Assembly: GCA_023935145.1 (NCBI GenBank)
Contig: CM043700.1
Location: 22,891,501 to 22,955,500, forward strand
DNA from: Bretschneidera sinensis
Lineage: Eukaryota > Streptophyta > Magnoliopsida > Brassicales > Akaniaceae
Length of the DNA stretch: 64,000 bases
Direction of reading: 5' to 3'
The position numbers and the translations under genes are program-made. The notes under the pieces were generated by a model, which saw nothing but the letters and a program-made list of their open reading frames with translations, ran no database searches and was not told the origin of the DNA. Of this stretch, positions 1-11,637 are shown piece by piece; position 1 is the first letter of the stretch; every line of letters begins with the position of its first letter.

Positions 1-64
1 TCAAAGCAGCACATTCCTCTTCCCCATTAAATTTTTTTTTCTCTTCCTTTCTCAAATAGTCATT

Positions 65-1800
65 ATGGCCACTACAAACGAAACTCCAACCACTCTAGTA
101 CACTCAACTGTTCTCAACACCAATGAATTTTATCTTATTACAATATGAATTTCATCTTATTACAATCAATATTTCTGCACAAGCTCCTCTCAAACTAACC
201 TCCACTAACTATCTCTCTTGGAAGCTTCAATTTGAAACTCTCTTCATTGGTTATGATCTCCTTGGGTATATTGATGGCTCCAAACCTTGTCCACCAAAGA
301 CACTCACGGCTAACAACTCTACAGGACCAAATCCAGCTTACAATGTCTAGGTTCGACAAGATCAACTAATCCTTAATGCCCTTATCAGTTCTCTATCTCC
401 TACAACTATCTCTTTCATTGCTAGAGCTACCACTTATCATGAAACATAGACTAGTCTTGCCAATACATACGTTAAACCATTTCATGGATGCATCAAACAA
501 GTCAAAGATCTTATCAAAAATCCCACCAAAGGTACCACGAATATCACTGATTTTCTTCACTCTAGTAAAGCTCATGCAGATGAACTTGCCATATTATGAG
601 CCCTAATGGATGAGGAAGATCTTACAGAGAAGATCTTAGATGGACTGGGAGATGACTACAAAGAGCTTGTTAGTGCTGTTCAAGGTCGTGACACATCCAT
701 CACCTTTGATGAGCTTCATGAGAAACTTCTATCTTTTGAAGCATCCATTCAAGCAAACCTAAAGACTGATGTACATCTTCCTATCATTGCCAATCCAACA
801 AATCGAAAAAATACCACTTGATGCCCATAAAAGTCCAACAACAATTAGCGACCACCCTCTCAATATCCTACTGGTAACACGGGCTGGCACCTGTCACCTA
901 ACAATCCTGGCTGACCACCCATGGCTACCAACTCAAGTACCCTACCTCGCAACAACAGTCCTCCACCTCGTCCATATCTGGGATTTTGTCAGATTTGTAG
1001 CATCCAAGGGCACTCGGTCAAGCGATGTCCATCATTTTAGCTCGTACCAATTCAGTAATCCAACACCAAACCTTCACCTCTAAACAATTCGGTAATACCC
1101 TGATAGCCACAGGCTCATTATACTGCTAACACCACCTTCAACAATCCAGCTTGGTTACTTAACAGTGAAGTGTCTCACCATGTCACAATAGACTTGCGCA
1201 ACTTATCTCCTCATGCACCTTATACTGGCTCTGCTGATATTATGATTAGCGATGGCACTGGTCTCTCCATCACCCACACCAGTTCTATCTCTCTTCCAAC
1301 TTCCACTACTACCTTTACTCTGAATAATGTCCTTTGTGTACCAACCATGAAAAAGATTTTAATTTCTCTCTCAATTTTGTACTAATAATAATGCATCAGT
1401 TGAATTTTTACCATCTTCTTTTCATGTGAAGGATCTTCGCATGGGGACAATCCTTCTGAAGAGCAGTACTAAGGATGGAGTGTATAAGTGGCCGGCTAAC
1501 AAATCCATATCTTCTCCAATTCTTACCTTCTCCACTATCAAAACTAATTCTTCAAATTGGCATCATCGATTAGGTCATCCTGTTTTTCCCATTTTGAAAC
1601 ACATTCTTTCTAGTTATCATTTAGATTTTCTTTTCCTATGCCAAAAGAATTCTCATGTAATGCATGTCTTTGCAATAAAAGTCATAAGTTATCTTTCTCT
1701 ACTTCATCTCTTACCTCTGCACAACCTATTGAAATTGTTTTTTCTGATGTATGGACTTCACTTGTTTTGTCGCAAGATGGTTTCTAATCAATTAAATTAG
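65..1800 (+). pseudogene. Truncated Ty1/Copia gag-pol remnant
   Basis: Decayed 5' part of a Copia polyprotein. The reading begins at an ATG at 65. A roughly 24-bp tandem duplication at 124-171 is followed by a stop, and the gag homology (LTSTNYLSWKLQFE) continues in another frame at about 172-350 and 606-821. A CX2CX4HX4C zinc knuckle lies at about 987-1028. The protease region at about 1150 reads LLNSEVSHH where an active family member has an LDSG-type site, so the catalytic Asp and Gly are lost. A GAG-pre-integrase motif (WHHRLGHP) is at about 1559-1582, and the integrase zinc region breaks off near 1800. Integrase core, reverse transcriptase, RNase H and both LTRs are absent from the window. 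Several frameshifts and stops make it non-functional. The left end may lie outside the window. Confidence 0.85.
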
Positions 1801-2035
1801 AAAAGAAACCTACATTGTCATGTGATCAGCCAAAAGGCAGCAATTCTACACCAGACTCAAGCTATGAAGCCATTTTCATGTCATTTTCAGCTTTAGATGC
1901 TTCACTTTGATGCCATATTCAGGTTTTAATGACCCAAGCTGCTTATCACTCATGTTAAATTTGGTCACTTAAAACTTAGCTTACATTTAAGTAGACAATC
2001 TGAAAAACAATTAAGAAAGGGGAAAACAAATCACA
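1801..2035. other. Short non-coding spacer
   Basis: Lies between the Copia remnant and the target-site duplication of the 12-kb element. I see no coding potential or repeat. Together with sequence after 14318 it represents the pre-insertion locus. Confidence 0.5.
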
Positions 2036-2040
2036 AAACT
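2036..2040. repeat. Target-site duplication, left copy (AAACT)
   Basis: Five-base AAACT directly before the TG of the left LTR. The same five bases follow the CA of the right LTR at 14314-14318. A 5-bp duplication is the usual mark of Copia integrase and confirms both element ends. Confidence 0.93.
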
Positions 2041-3192
2041 TGTAAACCGAAGTTCAAACCCAAAAGAAGGGGTGAATTGGGTTTTTAAAAACTTTTGCTA
2101 ATTACTTTGCAAGTTTATAAAAACGGTTAAATGCATAAAGCATACAAACAAGTAATGTGCTTGAAGTAAAAAAGTTTAAGGAAGAGAAAGTGCAAACTCA
2201 ATTTATAATGGTTCGGAAATATCGGATTTCTTTCGACGCTACGTTCGCTCTCTTCAAGGAACCTCCTTGAAGTAATCCACTTAAATTTTAGTCGTGCAAC
2301 TTCACGGGTGTTTCATAAACCTTACAAGCAATCCTTTCCTCATAGAAGCTAATCCCTTCCTCACGGAAAGAAGTGTTTAATCCTAAACACTCTAAAAGTT
2401 ATTACAACTCTTTCCCCTTTACAATAAACGAGATTTGCTATAAAGTAAATGGTAGAGAGATAGCAATAAGTGCTTTTACAAATGAACAATATCTCTCTTT
2501 CAAGAATAAACTCGAAGAATGACTCAACAATAGTTTTTCAAAGCTTTTTGAGAATTAATGAGCAAACTTGTGAATTGAATGTGTTCTCTTCTTGTTTTAA
2601 ATGCTCATTGAAGTGGGTTTATATAGCCTTGAATCAATATAGCCGTTAGACACTGACTTGGTAGGTTTGGTGCATTAAACGCTCAAGTCTCGCGTCTTAA
2701 ACGGTCATATTTTTAAATTATCAGTCGACTTGGTCCTTGTACAGGTCGACTAGGTCAAGTGAGAAACTTCACTTTTTAGGCTATGGGAGAGTACTAGTCG
2801 ACTGGGTCCAAGGACCCAGTCGACTAGGAACTCTCTGTCCCATACCCTAGTTGACTGGTATAGAGTCCGTCGACTGGGTTGTCCTTCAACCCAGTTTTTC
2901 ATGTTTCAAAACTGTTTTGACTTAGAAACATTTGTATTAATAGTTTTGTCAAATTTTTTTGTAAAATGAGCCACAGATCAAGCTAAGTATTTGAACATGA
3001 GAGATTTACAATTGTTTTCATTACTTTAATGCCTATTCTAGATCTTATGTCTTGTTTTGATGTCTGAATCGAGTTAAGTTCTTACATTTTTATTTTTATG
3101 CTGAATTTTTTTGCCGCTTAAACACTTAGATAAAACTGTTAGTGCAATTAGAGTAGTGTTTTGTCATTATTAAAATCAAATACGGGTCAACA
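2041..3192 (-). repeat. 3' LTR of the 12-kb Copia element
   Basis: 1152 bp, TG...CA. Nearly the whole length aligns with 13079-14313. It contains a minus-strand TATA-like box (reverse complement of tttatata, 2628-2635) and about six copies of the GTCGACTGG-type palindrome at about 2720-2880, most with C-to-T type changes. It lacks one internal block of palindromes that the other LTR has at about 13900-13960. Confidence 0.92.
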
Positions 3193-3207
3193 ATCTCCCA
3201 TTTTTTT
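3193..3207 (-). other. Polypurine tract of the 12-kb Copia element
   Basis: On the minus strand reads AAAAAAATGGGAGAT immediately before the TGTTGAC start of the 3' LTR. This is the expected position and composition for the plus-strand DNA priming site. Confidence 0.85.
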
Positions 3208-3877
3208 ATGATGACAAAACTAATGAGAGAAAAACAGTTTTTAAAAGCTAAGTGTTGGTTTTTAGAAAAATTTGGACAGAGTCTCCTCTATTTTTTGGAT
3301 AAAAGCCAACCTGTTGAGCATTCAAAACGTAGTTTATAAGCAGTTATCTCAACTCAACCAAGCATGCATTTCTATAATACATTTGTTAATGTGTTCGAAG
3401 CACTGCTCCCCCTAAATATGTGCTCTATTCTAAGTTTACATTGATTTTTCTCTTTTTCTCCCCTGTTTTGACAACAGCAGAAAAGGGGGTGTAAACTCAA
3501 AAAATAAGAAACTAGGATAATAAGAACAAGAAGATAATGCAAAAAAAAATTGTATGCGAAAACTAAGCATTATTCGGTGCTCAAAAGACTTCCCGAGAAA
3601 AGCTGAAAGTTTCTGCACTGGTGTAAGTAGTTAAAGCATATTGCGGAGTACGAATGGCTTAAACCAAGCAATCATATAGCTCAAAAGTAAAGCAAGTATA
3701 TGAAACATAAACTAGATAACTGAAAAATAGGTATAAATACAAGAATCCATACATCATGGGCTTATAGGAGCCAAATATCGAGTACAATAATAAAAATGTA
3801 TGATAAAGCATGAAATGTTCATGCCAAGATCATCTAAGAGCTATATGTATACATAATAAGGAGATACAGCATAAAGC
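3208..3877 (-). other. Non-coding 3' region of the Copia element
   Basis: Lies between the end of the additional ORF and the polypurine tract. AT-rich, no open frame longer than about 60 codons on either strand, and no recognisable motif. Confidence 0.6.
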
Positions 3878-5158
3878 TTAGCGAGTAGGGGAACCAGAGC
3901 CGTCTCGTAGAAAATCTCGAAGCTCAGCTAAAGAGCCCTCTGTGTACTCTTAGTGTAGCTCAAAATCGTCACGAAGTGTGCGACGGTCCTGATGCATAGA
4001 ATCAACTGAGGAGCTAAAACTCTGGAACCTGGACTGCATGAATAGCTGGAGGCTCGAAATAGCCTGTAGTAAATCGTCATATCCAACCTGACCAATACTA
4101 AAACCACTATGTTATGGACTGGGTGCTCAATCATCAGTATCCATCACAGCATGAGGGGTTGTATCACCATGAACCTCTTCATCCTCCTCGCTATTGTCAT
4201 CACCATCACCGATCCGTATGTTTTTCCCTGCCTTGGAGTAAATCATTCCGTCTTGGATCGTGCACCCTATCTTCTTCAGAGAAGAGACGTTGATGATGTC
4301 TTTGGGGCCGATGTCCTGAGCCTCTGAGGTGGGTAGAGGGATACGAAAGTGTTGTAGGATTAAGGTAATGAGTATCCCGTACATAAGGCACCCAGAGTCA
4401 CTTGCTTCGTCATTTATTATGTTGGCGAGCAGTAGAGGGTAGATATTGAAGTGGTGTCTAGTTTTGAGACACCAAATCAATACCATGTCTATCTTAGAGA
4501 GATAGCCCCGACTCCCAAGTAATGGATGAATGGTCCAACTCACATTTAGGTTGAACAGCTTCGAATCGAAGGGCATGTCACTATATGTGTGAAATGTAAT
4601 GGGCCTAAAGATATAGTTAGGGTCTCCTCTAACGATCTGACATGCCTTCTCATAATTGAAGTTATCCAGCCATTCATCCAAACTCCATTGGATCCCTCCC
4701 ACAGGGATCCTCAGTAAGCTGACCAGGAGGTCAAGGTTCACCTCTAACTCCACGCCTATCATACTAGTTCTGAAACAAAGAGCAAGTGGACTAGGCTTCA
4801 TTAGATTTGTGTAGAACTGGTGAATAAGGCATGGGTAGTATTTTTGGTAAATCTTGACAAGTGGTGTCAAGTGTACTGCCTCGAAAGTAGGTAATATGTC
4901 AAAATTTGCATGACAGATAAAATCGAAGTCAACGAATCTACCCGTCATGATCTTTTTATGGAGTATGATGGAGTTATACCTTTTTTTGGTGCCTGGACTC
5001 CAGAAGAGTGAGTTTTCTAACTCAGTCATCGCCTATTTGCTCGAAGAACCTGCCAAACCATTTCCCTTGGCATCCAGTGCTGTGGATTTCTTGGACCGTG
5101 GCCTTGTAGGCGCGTAAGGTCCTCTAACTGTGGTTTTGATCCGGATTCTCTCTGACAT
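3878..5158 (-). pseudogene. Extra ORF (ORF3) of Copia element, putative plant transposon protein
   Basis: One continuous minus-strand frame of 427 codons runs from an ATG at 5158 to TAA at 3878-3880. It is interrupted only by in-frame stops: TAG at 5033-5035, TGA at 4127-4129, and two TAA further on; I see no frameshift. The N-terminus is basic (TRPRSKKST). The central part (FEAVHLTPLVKIYQ, FYTNLMK, VNLDLLVSLLRIPVGG) resembles the plant 'putative plant transposon protein' domain that often accompanies LTR elements. An acidic linker (DGDDNSEEDEE) follows, then a tail that could form a helix (LLQAISSLQLFMQSRF). No clear signal peptide or membrane segment is visible, so calling it an envelope would be unsupported. 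Function is unknown. It occupies the place of the env-like ORF of SIRE elements. Confidence 0.75.
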
Positions 5159-5362
5159 TTTGAAAAGGTTATTTTAGAGAGAGATTTTTGGGAAAAACGG
5201 AATTTTCAACCGTGAAAAGTTGAAATAATGGTGATATAGGATGAATTTAAGGGTTCTATGGAGTTGTTTTAGGAGATTTTGATCTTAAATCAGGGATTTT
5301 CTAGAGAGAGAAAGCTTAGGGTTTTCAAAAATGGAGTGAAATTTCTGTAAAACTGAAGCGAC

Positions 5363-5370
5363 TATTTATA
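5363..5370 (-). promoter_or_regulatory. TATA-like box upstream of ORF3
   Basis: TATAAATA on the minus strand, about 205 bp before the ORF3 ATG and directly downstream (in element sense) of the palindrome cluster. A canonical plant TATA sequence; promoter activity is inferred. Confidence 0.5.
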
Positions 5371-5385
5371 ATATCGCGATACCAA

Positions 5386-5590
5386 TTGACTGGGTAAACT
5401 GGCAGAGATATACTAGTCGACTGGGTTATCCATACCAGTCGATTAGGTAAGTTACCAAAATTTCAAATTTTGGCTCCAAACAATGTCATGTGGTACTAGT
5501 CAATTGGTTCCTTAAACTAGTCAACTGGTTGAATTGGCAGTGTGTTATCAGTCGACTAGAGTCATGTTACAAGTTGACTAGATCCTTTTA
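5386..5590 (-). promoter_or_regulatory. Cluster of GTCGACTGG-type palindromes between pol and ORF3
   Basis: About seven intact or decayed copies of a motif centred on AGTCGACTGG (for example near 5412, 5430 and 5548; CpG-decayed versions near 5388, 5503, 5519 and 5570). The same motif is clustered in both LTRs upstream of the LTR TATA box. Here it sits immediately upstream of a TATAAATA and the ORF3 start, so it may be a second, LTR-like promoter. Confidence 0.55.
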
Positions 5591-5735
5591 TGAAACTTAA
5601 AAAAAATGGAGCTCTAGCTTAGAATTTTAGCACGAATTTTGTTTATCTATGCCATCTTGAGTGAGAGATATATTAAATAAGAGTTAATACTCATTCACTA
5701 TATGTCAAATATGTATATGATGAATGTTGATGCAA

Positions 5736-8700
5736 TCAAACATACAGTTTATCATAGTCTTTTAAGCCCATTAATAGTTTAATCTTACAAAAGCTATTTT
5801 CACTTAAGGGTTTTGTAAGAAAATCAGCTATTTGATCTTCCAAATGAATGAATTCTATTCTAATATCACCCTTTTGAGCATGGTATCTTATGAAATGATG
5901 TCTAATTTCTATGTGTTTGGCTCTAGAATGCTGAATAGGGTTTTTGGTCAAGTTGATGGCACTAGTGTTATCACAAGGAATTAGAATATCTTTAAAGTTC
6001 ATGCCATAGTCTTCTACTAATTGTTTTATCCACAACACTTGTGCACAACAACTTCCGGCTGCAACATATTCCGCCTCGGTGGTTGATAGTGCAACCAAGT
6101 TTTGTTTCTTGAAAAACCAAGAGGTTAGCATTACACCTAAAAATTGGCATGTTCCACTAGTACTTTTTCTATTTAGTCTACAACCCACAAAATCAGCTTA
6201 TGAATATCCTACAAGCTCAAAAGATGAATCTCTAAAGTACCATAATCCTAGGTTTTGAGTCCTTTGTAGACATCTAAGGATTCTTTTTACTGAAATTACA
6301 TGTGATTCTTAAGATTAGCTTGAAATCTAGCACACATGCATACACTGAACATTATATCAGGTCTACTTGCAATTAAATAAAGTAAAGCTCCTATCATGTT
6401 TCTATAAGTTTTAGTGTCTACACACTTACCACCCTTTTCTAGATCAAGTTTTGTAGAGGTGCTCATAGGAGTGCCAATTGACTTTGAGCTTTCTATACCA
6501 AACCTTCTTAATAGGTCCTTGGTGTACTTTGATTGATTGATGAAGATCTCCTCTTTCAATTGTTTGATTTGAAGTCCAAGAAAGTAGGTGAGTTCTCTCA
6601 TCATGCTCATTTCAAATTTTTCTTGCATGCACTTATCAAACTCTTGACACATGAATTCGTTAGTAGCACCAAATATAATATCATCAACATATATTTGGAT
6701 TAGCAGTGTGTCACTCTTGTGAGTTTTTATTAAGAGAGTTCTGTCTATTTTTCCTCTTGTAAAACCATTTTCAATCAAAAACTTACTTAGTCTCTCATAC
6801 CATGCTCTTGGAGCTTGCTTTAACAAATAAAGAGCTTTAGAAAGTTATAAACATGGTTTGAAATACTAGGATTTTCAAATCCAAAAGGTTGCTCAACATA
6901 CACCTCTTCTTCTATAAAACCATTTTAAAATGCACTATTTACATTCATTTAAAATAGCTTAAATTTATTGAAGCATGCAAAGGCTAATAACATTCGAATA
7001 GCTTCTAATCTAGCTAAGAGAGCATAGGTCTCATCAAAATCTATTCCTTCTTCTTGATTATATCTCTTAGCAACTAATCTAGCCTTGTTCTTAGTTACTA
7101 TTCCATTTTCATCCATCTTATTTCTAAATACCCATTTAATTCCTATTATAGTATGATTCTTTGGTCTAGGAACTAGATTCCATACTTTGTTTCTTTCAAA
7201 TTGATTTATTTCTTCTTGCATAGCATTTATCCAATCGACATCCTTCTCAGCTTCTACAAACGTCTTAGGTTCTACTTACGATAAATAAGCTACACAATTA
7301 CAAATATTTCTAATAAAGGAACGAGTTCTTAACTGTTGTGAAGGATCACTAATCACTTGATTGATTGGATGATAATTCATATACCTCCAATCTTTAGGAA
7401 GACTACCTTCTTGTTGACTTGTAGATGGTTGAACAAGATTAAGATCACCTACCTCTTGACTTGTTTGAGGATGGCTCTCCTCCGGGTCAACAATTGGAGT
7501 AGGTGTTTCCGTTCTTAGAATAAAATCTGCATCATCATTAAAAGAAACTACTCTACTACTAATTGGTTTAGACTCATCAAAGGCTACATGTACGGATTCT
7601 TCAACCACTAGAGTTCTTTTGTTAAAGACTCTTTAAGCTTTACTAGAGGTTGAATATCCTAAGAATATCCCATCATCGGTCTTGGGGTCAAATTTATCCA
7701 AGTTAGTTTTATTGTTATTTAGGATAAAGCATTTACAACCAAAACATGAAAATATGATATATTAGGTTTTCTACCTTTCCATAATTCATACGGAGTTTTG
7801 TTAAGCATATGCCTAATTTAAACTCTATTTAAGACATAGCAAGAAGTATTTACAGCTTCCACCCAAAAATATTTTGGCAAGCTATTTTCACAAAGCATTG
7901 TTCTTGCAAATTCTTTTAGAACTCTATTTTTCCTCTCAACAACTCCATTTTGTTGAGGAGTTCTAGGAGCCAAAAAGTTGTGATAAATTCCATTTTCATC
8001 ACAAAATTTTGAAAAACTTTGGTTTTCAAATTCTTTTCCATGATCACTTCTAATGCTAGAAATACAAATTCTTTTTTCATTTTGAACCTTTTTACGAAAG
8101 TTTTCAAATCCTTTGTAAACAATAAAAATAACAAAGGTATATCTTGAATAGTCATCAAAAATAACAATAGCATATTGATGGCCACCTAGACTAATGGTGC
8201 TTATTGGACTAATAAGTCTATATGCAAAAGTTTCAATAGTCTAGTAGTTGAGACTATATTTTTTGATTTAAAAGAAATTCTAGTTTGTTTTCCCATTTGA
8301 CAAGCATCACACACCTTGTCTTTTTCAAATTTTATTTTTGGTAATCCAATGATTAAATCTTTTCATGAAATGATTTTAAGCAAATCTATATTCACATGGC
8401 CAAGTCTTCTATGCCGTAGCCATGGGTTTTCACTAAATGCGGAAAAAAAATTTCATTTTCCGAATGCAAATATTTTAAATTAACTATATAGACATTTTCG
8501 TGTCTATGGCCAACAAACTTGATCTTGTTACTCTTGATGTCTATAACTAGACAATGAGAGGTTTCAAATATGACTTTGTTGCCTTTGTCACATAGTTGAC
8601 TAATACTAAGTAAATTTGGCTTAAGGCCTTGCACATATAATACATGATCAATGGTTGACAAATCATTGCCAACTTTTTCATGCCCGATGATCTTTATCTT

Positions 8701-9040
8701 TATATTATCTCCAATGGTGACATATCTGCCATCTCTTAGAGTTAACTCTTTGAATACACTTCGATCACCGGTCATGTGCTTTGAGCATCCATTATCAAGG
8801 TACCAATAGTTACCTTTTTCTTTGGTGTGGAGACATATCTATATTACACAAGGATACACAATTATGCTCTTAGGTACCCAAAATTTCTTGGGTCATTTGG
8901 GGTTAGCCCTAGAAAATACGGTTCCTTTAGGGACACATACTTTCTTAACGTTGTAAGGTGCTCTATATTTATAGACATGATGATGATGCATAATCCTAGG
9001 ATAATAATTATTGAAATTTCTAAGATTTCTTAATTGTGCA
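5736..9040 (-). pseudogene. Copia pol (protease, integrase, reverse transcriptase, RNase H), broken
   Basis: Reading down the minus strand: a VPKGT-containing segment (about 8940), then the protease site as LDNGCSKHMTGD (about 8790), where most family members have DSG. Next is the GAG-pre-integrase motif in shifted frame (about 8405, first Trp changed), and the integrase C-terminal core PQQNGVVERKNR (about 7920-7960). The reverse-transcriptase N-terminus follows (WNLVPRP...KNKARLVAK, 6949-7221), then APRAWYERL and the catalytic YVDDIIF (about 6680-6700). RNase H has STTEAEY and HIEIRHHF (5736-6188). Frameshifts and stops separate these blocks, so no functional polyprotein can be made. The order protease-integrase-RT-RNase H is diagnostic of Copia. 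Confidence 0.9.
9036..9040. repeat. Target-site duplication of nested solo LTR, left copy (GTGCA)
   Basis: GTGCA before the nested LTR is repeated at 11187-11191 just after it. Removing the insert and one copy brings together the two halves of the host element's Asn/His/Arg-rich coding segment. Confidence 0.88.
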
Positions 9041-9844
9041 CGTAATGACCCATCCCGGGATGGCCACCCCCGAGATGGTGTTATCACATTTTGAAAATCC
9101 TAGCACAACACATATATGCAACAAGAAAAATAACACCAACAGAAATTTTTACATTAATCCTCAACCCCCAACAGAGGAGATACGTCATTCTGATTTTGAC
9201 TTAAACATTATATACAACGCAAAATGCATGAATATTTACAAATAAATTTTTATTTTATTTTTTCATTAGTCTGAAGATGTGGACACGTACGTGGCTTACA
9301 GATAATGATTTTGTCTGAACCTCAACTCACCAAACTATTTGTCCTGCCTGCTACCTAAAATCATTGTACAATGAGGGATGAGCTTCATAAGCTCAGTGAA
9401 TCAAATTTACTAGAAGTATTCAACTTGTATAAATAATCTTTTTATATTTAATCATTTCTATCTCATATAACTTGATAATAGCATTCTACTATCACTACAC
9501 ATATCATAAGTCTCATTCTCTATCAATCTCTTCTTCTTATATATTTGTTCACCTTAAAACCACCAATTATCTCATAATTACCTCGTAATGAGGTACATAG
9601 CATAAAGTCTACCATTTAGATGGTTTTTATCATATCATATCATACTTCTATGTTTCTTTCTCACCATAACCGTCTCTCTGTGAGACTCATTCATCTATAA
9701 ATAAATGTACAATAACAAACAACACTTTAGCATTTGAGTAATACAATCAATATTTAAAACGGATGCAATGCATGAATTATTATCAAGGAACGTCTTCCCA
9801 CATATCGACATGTTTTTATCTTAGACCAGCCCCCTCCTAGTACT

Positions 9845-9988
9845 TTTATTTCCAACATATACCGGTTGTCACGGTTTTCATTTATTTCCAGCATATACTT
9901 GCTGTCATGGTTTTCATTTATTTCTATCATATACTGGCTGTCATAGTTTTCCTTTATTTCCAGCATATACCGGCTGTCACAGTTTTTC
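9845..9988. repeat. 36-bp tandem repeat, four copies
   Basis: Four consecutive approximately 36-bp units, each with a TTTATTTCC...CATATAC core and a GGCTGTCA or TTGTCA variant. On the minus strand they read as repeating 12-residue blocks like DSRYMLEIKEN; this is a by-product of the period being a multiple of three. Confidence 0.85.
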
Positions 9989-11077
9989 AATTAGATCGCC
10001 CTCCTCGGTTCTTTTATTTCATACATATGCATATGAACAATGATATGAAATATGCATATAAATAATAATATAAAAAAAACATGAATTCAAATATTTAAAT
10101 TAGCTATCCTGACTATTCTCAAATTATTATTTGAAAATTTTCACTAAATTCCTCTCCTCATAAATCACATCAAATCATCAATCATAGCTTGTCAAGATCC
10201 ACTAAGTTTCTCTCCTCATAAATCATATCAAATCATCAACCATAGCTCATCAAGAATTTCATTTATCACTTTTATTATTAAATTGACTCATTATTCTAAT
10301 AATATTATTTCTCATAAAATAATTCTCTACACATCCATTATTCCTATTACACCTATCAACCAACTTTCATCTATCATCAAAGCATAAGTTAATAATTTAT
10401 TCTAATATTATCACTAGCATATTTATCTTTCCTGCTCCTCTCAGCAATTTTCCCCGGTTGCTTATCGTTAACACCTGACATAATATTTATATTAAATTTC
10501 TAATTTATTCTTCAATTCTTCATAATTTACACCCTTTGAAAATTCTCACTTTGAGTTCCGGGAAATTTCATGTATGCTAAAAATTCAAAAATAAACTTCA
10601 CGTTATTACCTTCTGTTTTTCTTAGAGCTTTCCGTGACTCTCTATAAAATTCTCCCGTAAATCTCTTCAAAAATTTGTTCTTTCAATATTTCTTTCGGTC
10701 CCTAAGTGTTTAAAGAAATAGAGTAATTGAAGGAAAACCAAACATGATTTGGTAAATAATAAAATAAACTAAAGTTATAACTATATATATAAAAAAAAAA
10801 AAAAAATTCTCAACCATTCAGCCACAGCAACTCCCAATTGCTGCCACGGCTGTGTGATGCTGTCTTACATGCAGCTTCACACACCTATTTTGGCAACAGG
10901 TGTCACTTTCTTTTTCTTTTTTTCTCTTACGGAAGCCAAAAAAAAATTTATTATTTTTTTTTCATTTTCTTTTCTTTTCTTCTTCTGGAAGGTTTTTTTT
11001 TCATTTTCTTTTTCTTTTTCACTACTACGCTTCCGTTTTTTTAAGAATTGTTTTATAAAAATTAAATCTTTCGTATT

Positions 11078-11079
<2 letters not shown>

Positions 11080-11121
<42 letters not shown>
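11080..11121. repeat. (AT)n microsatellite
   Basis: About 21 uninterrupted AT dinucleotides near the right end of the solo LTR. Confidence 0.95.
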
Positions 11122-11124
<3 letters not shown>

Positions 11125-11186
11125 TTAACTCTGTCATATTTATTAAAGTATTTATTTACCCTTACTTTACAAATACAGGTATTACA

Positions 11187-11625
11187 GTGCATGTCTATAG
11201 TTCCTTGGATAAGTATTCCTAGGATATATGTTTTTATTGTGAAAATTATGAACATGTATGTCATTTCTGGGAAATGTATGATGATGATTTCTAGGATATG
11301 TACTTGCATTATTATGAACATACATATTATCTCTAGGATGCACATGATGGTTACTCCTAGGATGTGTATATGCATTTCTTAAATGACTGTTCCTAGCATT
11401 TGCATTTCTTGAGTGAGCATATATATATGCATTAGTATTTTTAGGATGCTTACCTCTAGTATATGCATTAGAATTTAAATTCACATTTTTAGACTTACTA
11501 GCATATATTGATGGAGTACTTTTGATCTTGCTAGTGGCCTTGGAAGTAGAGGCTTCATTCACACATGTTGCTTTCATGAATAAGGTATCTTTTGATTTTT
11601 GCTTGCCTAATAGAGAATAACCCAA
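11187..11625 (-). pseudogene. Copia gag-pol linker segment, interrupted by the solo LTR
   Basis: Minus-strand open frame rich in Asn, His, Arg and Tyr, with repeated motifs such as HPRNN and YPRN. It runs into the solo LTR at 11186. The continuation at 9040 (QLRNLRNFNNYYPR) has the same composition, which supports the nesting. Such low-complexity basic linkers lie between the gag zinc knuckle and the protease in SIRE-like elements. Confidence 0.7.
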
Positions 11626-11637
11626 CCCGGATTTTCC

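Larger units (their letters stand above)
9041..11186. mobile_element. Solo LTR (2146 bp) nested in the Copia element
   Basis: Starts CGTAATGACCC (an LTR TG that has mutated to CG) and ends ATTACA, bounded by GTGCA duplications. No gag or pol is visible inside. The GTAATGACCC start and 2-kb length resemble LTRs of plant Ty3/Gypsy chromovirus-type elements, but this family assignment is an inference. It is probably a solo LTR left by LTR-LTR recombination. Contains a 36-bp tandem repeat (9845-9988), poly-A and poly-pyrimidine runs near 10.8-11.04 kb, and an (AT)n tract. The gap-spanning small ORFs here are not genes. Confidence 0.82.

Noticed and set aside
10838..11123. Small ORFs rich in Phe/Lys on the + strand
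   Set aside because: Produced by T- and A-runs and the (AT)n tract inside the solo LTR.
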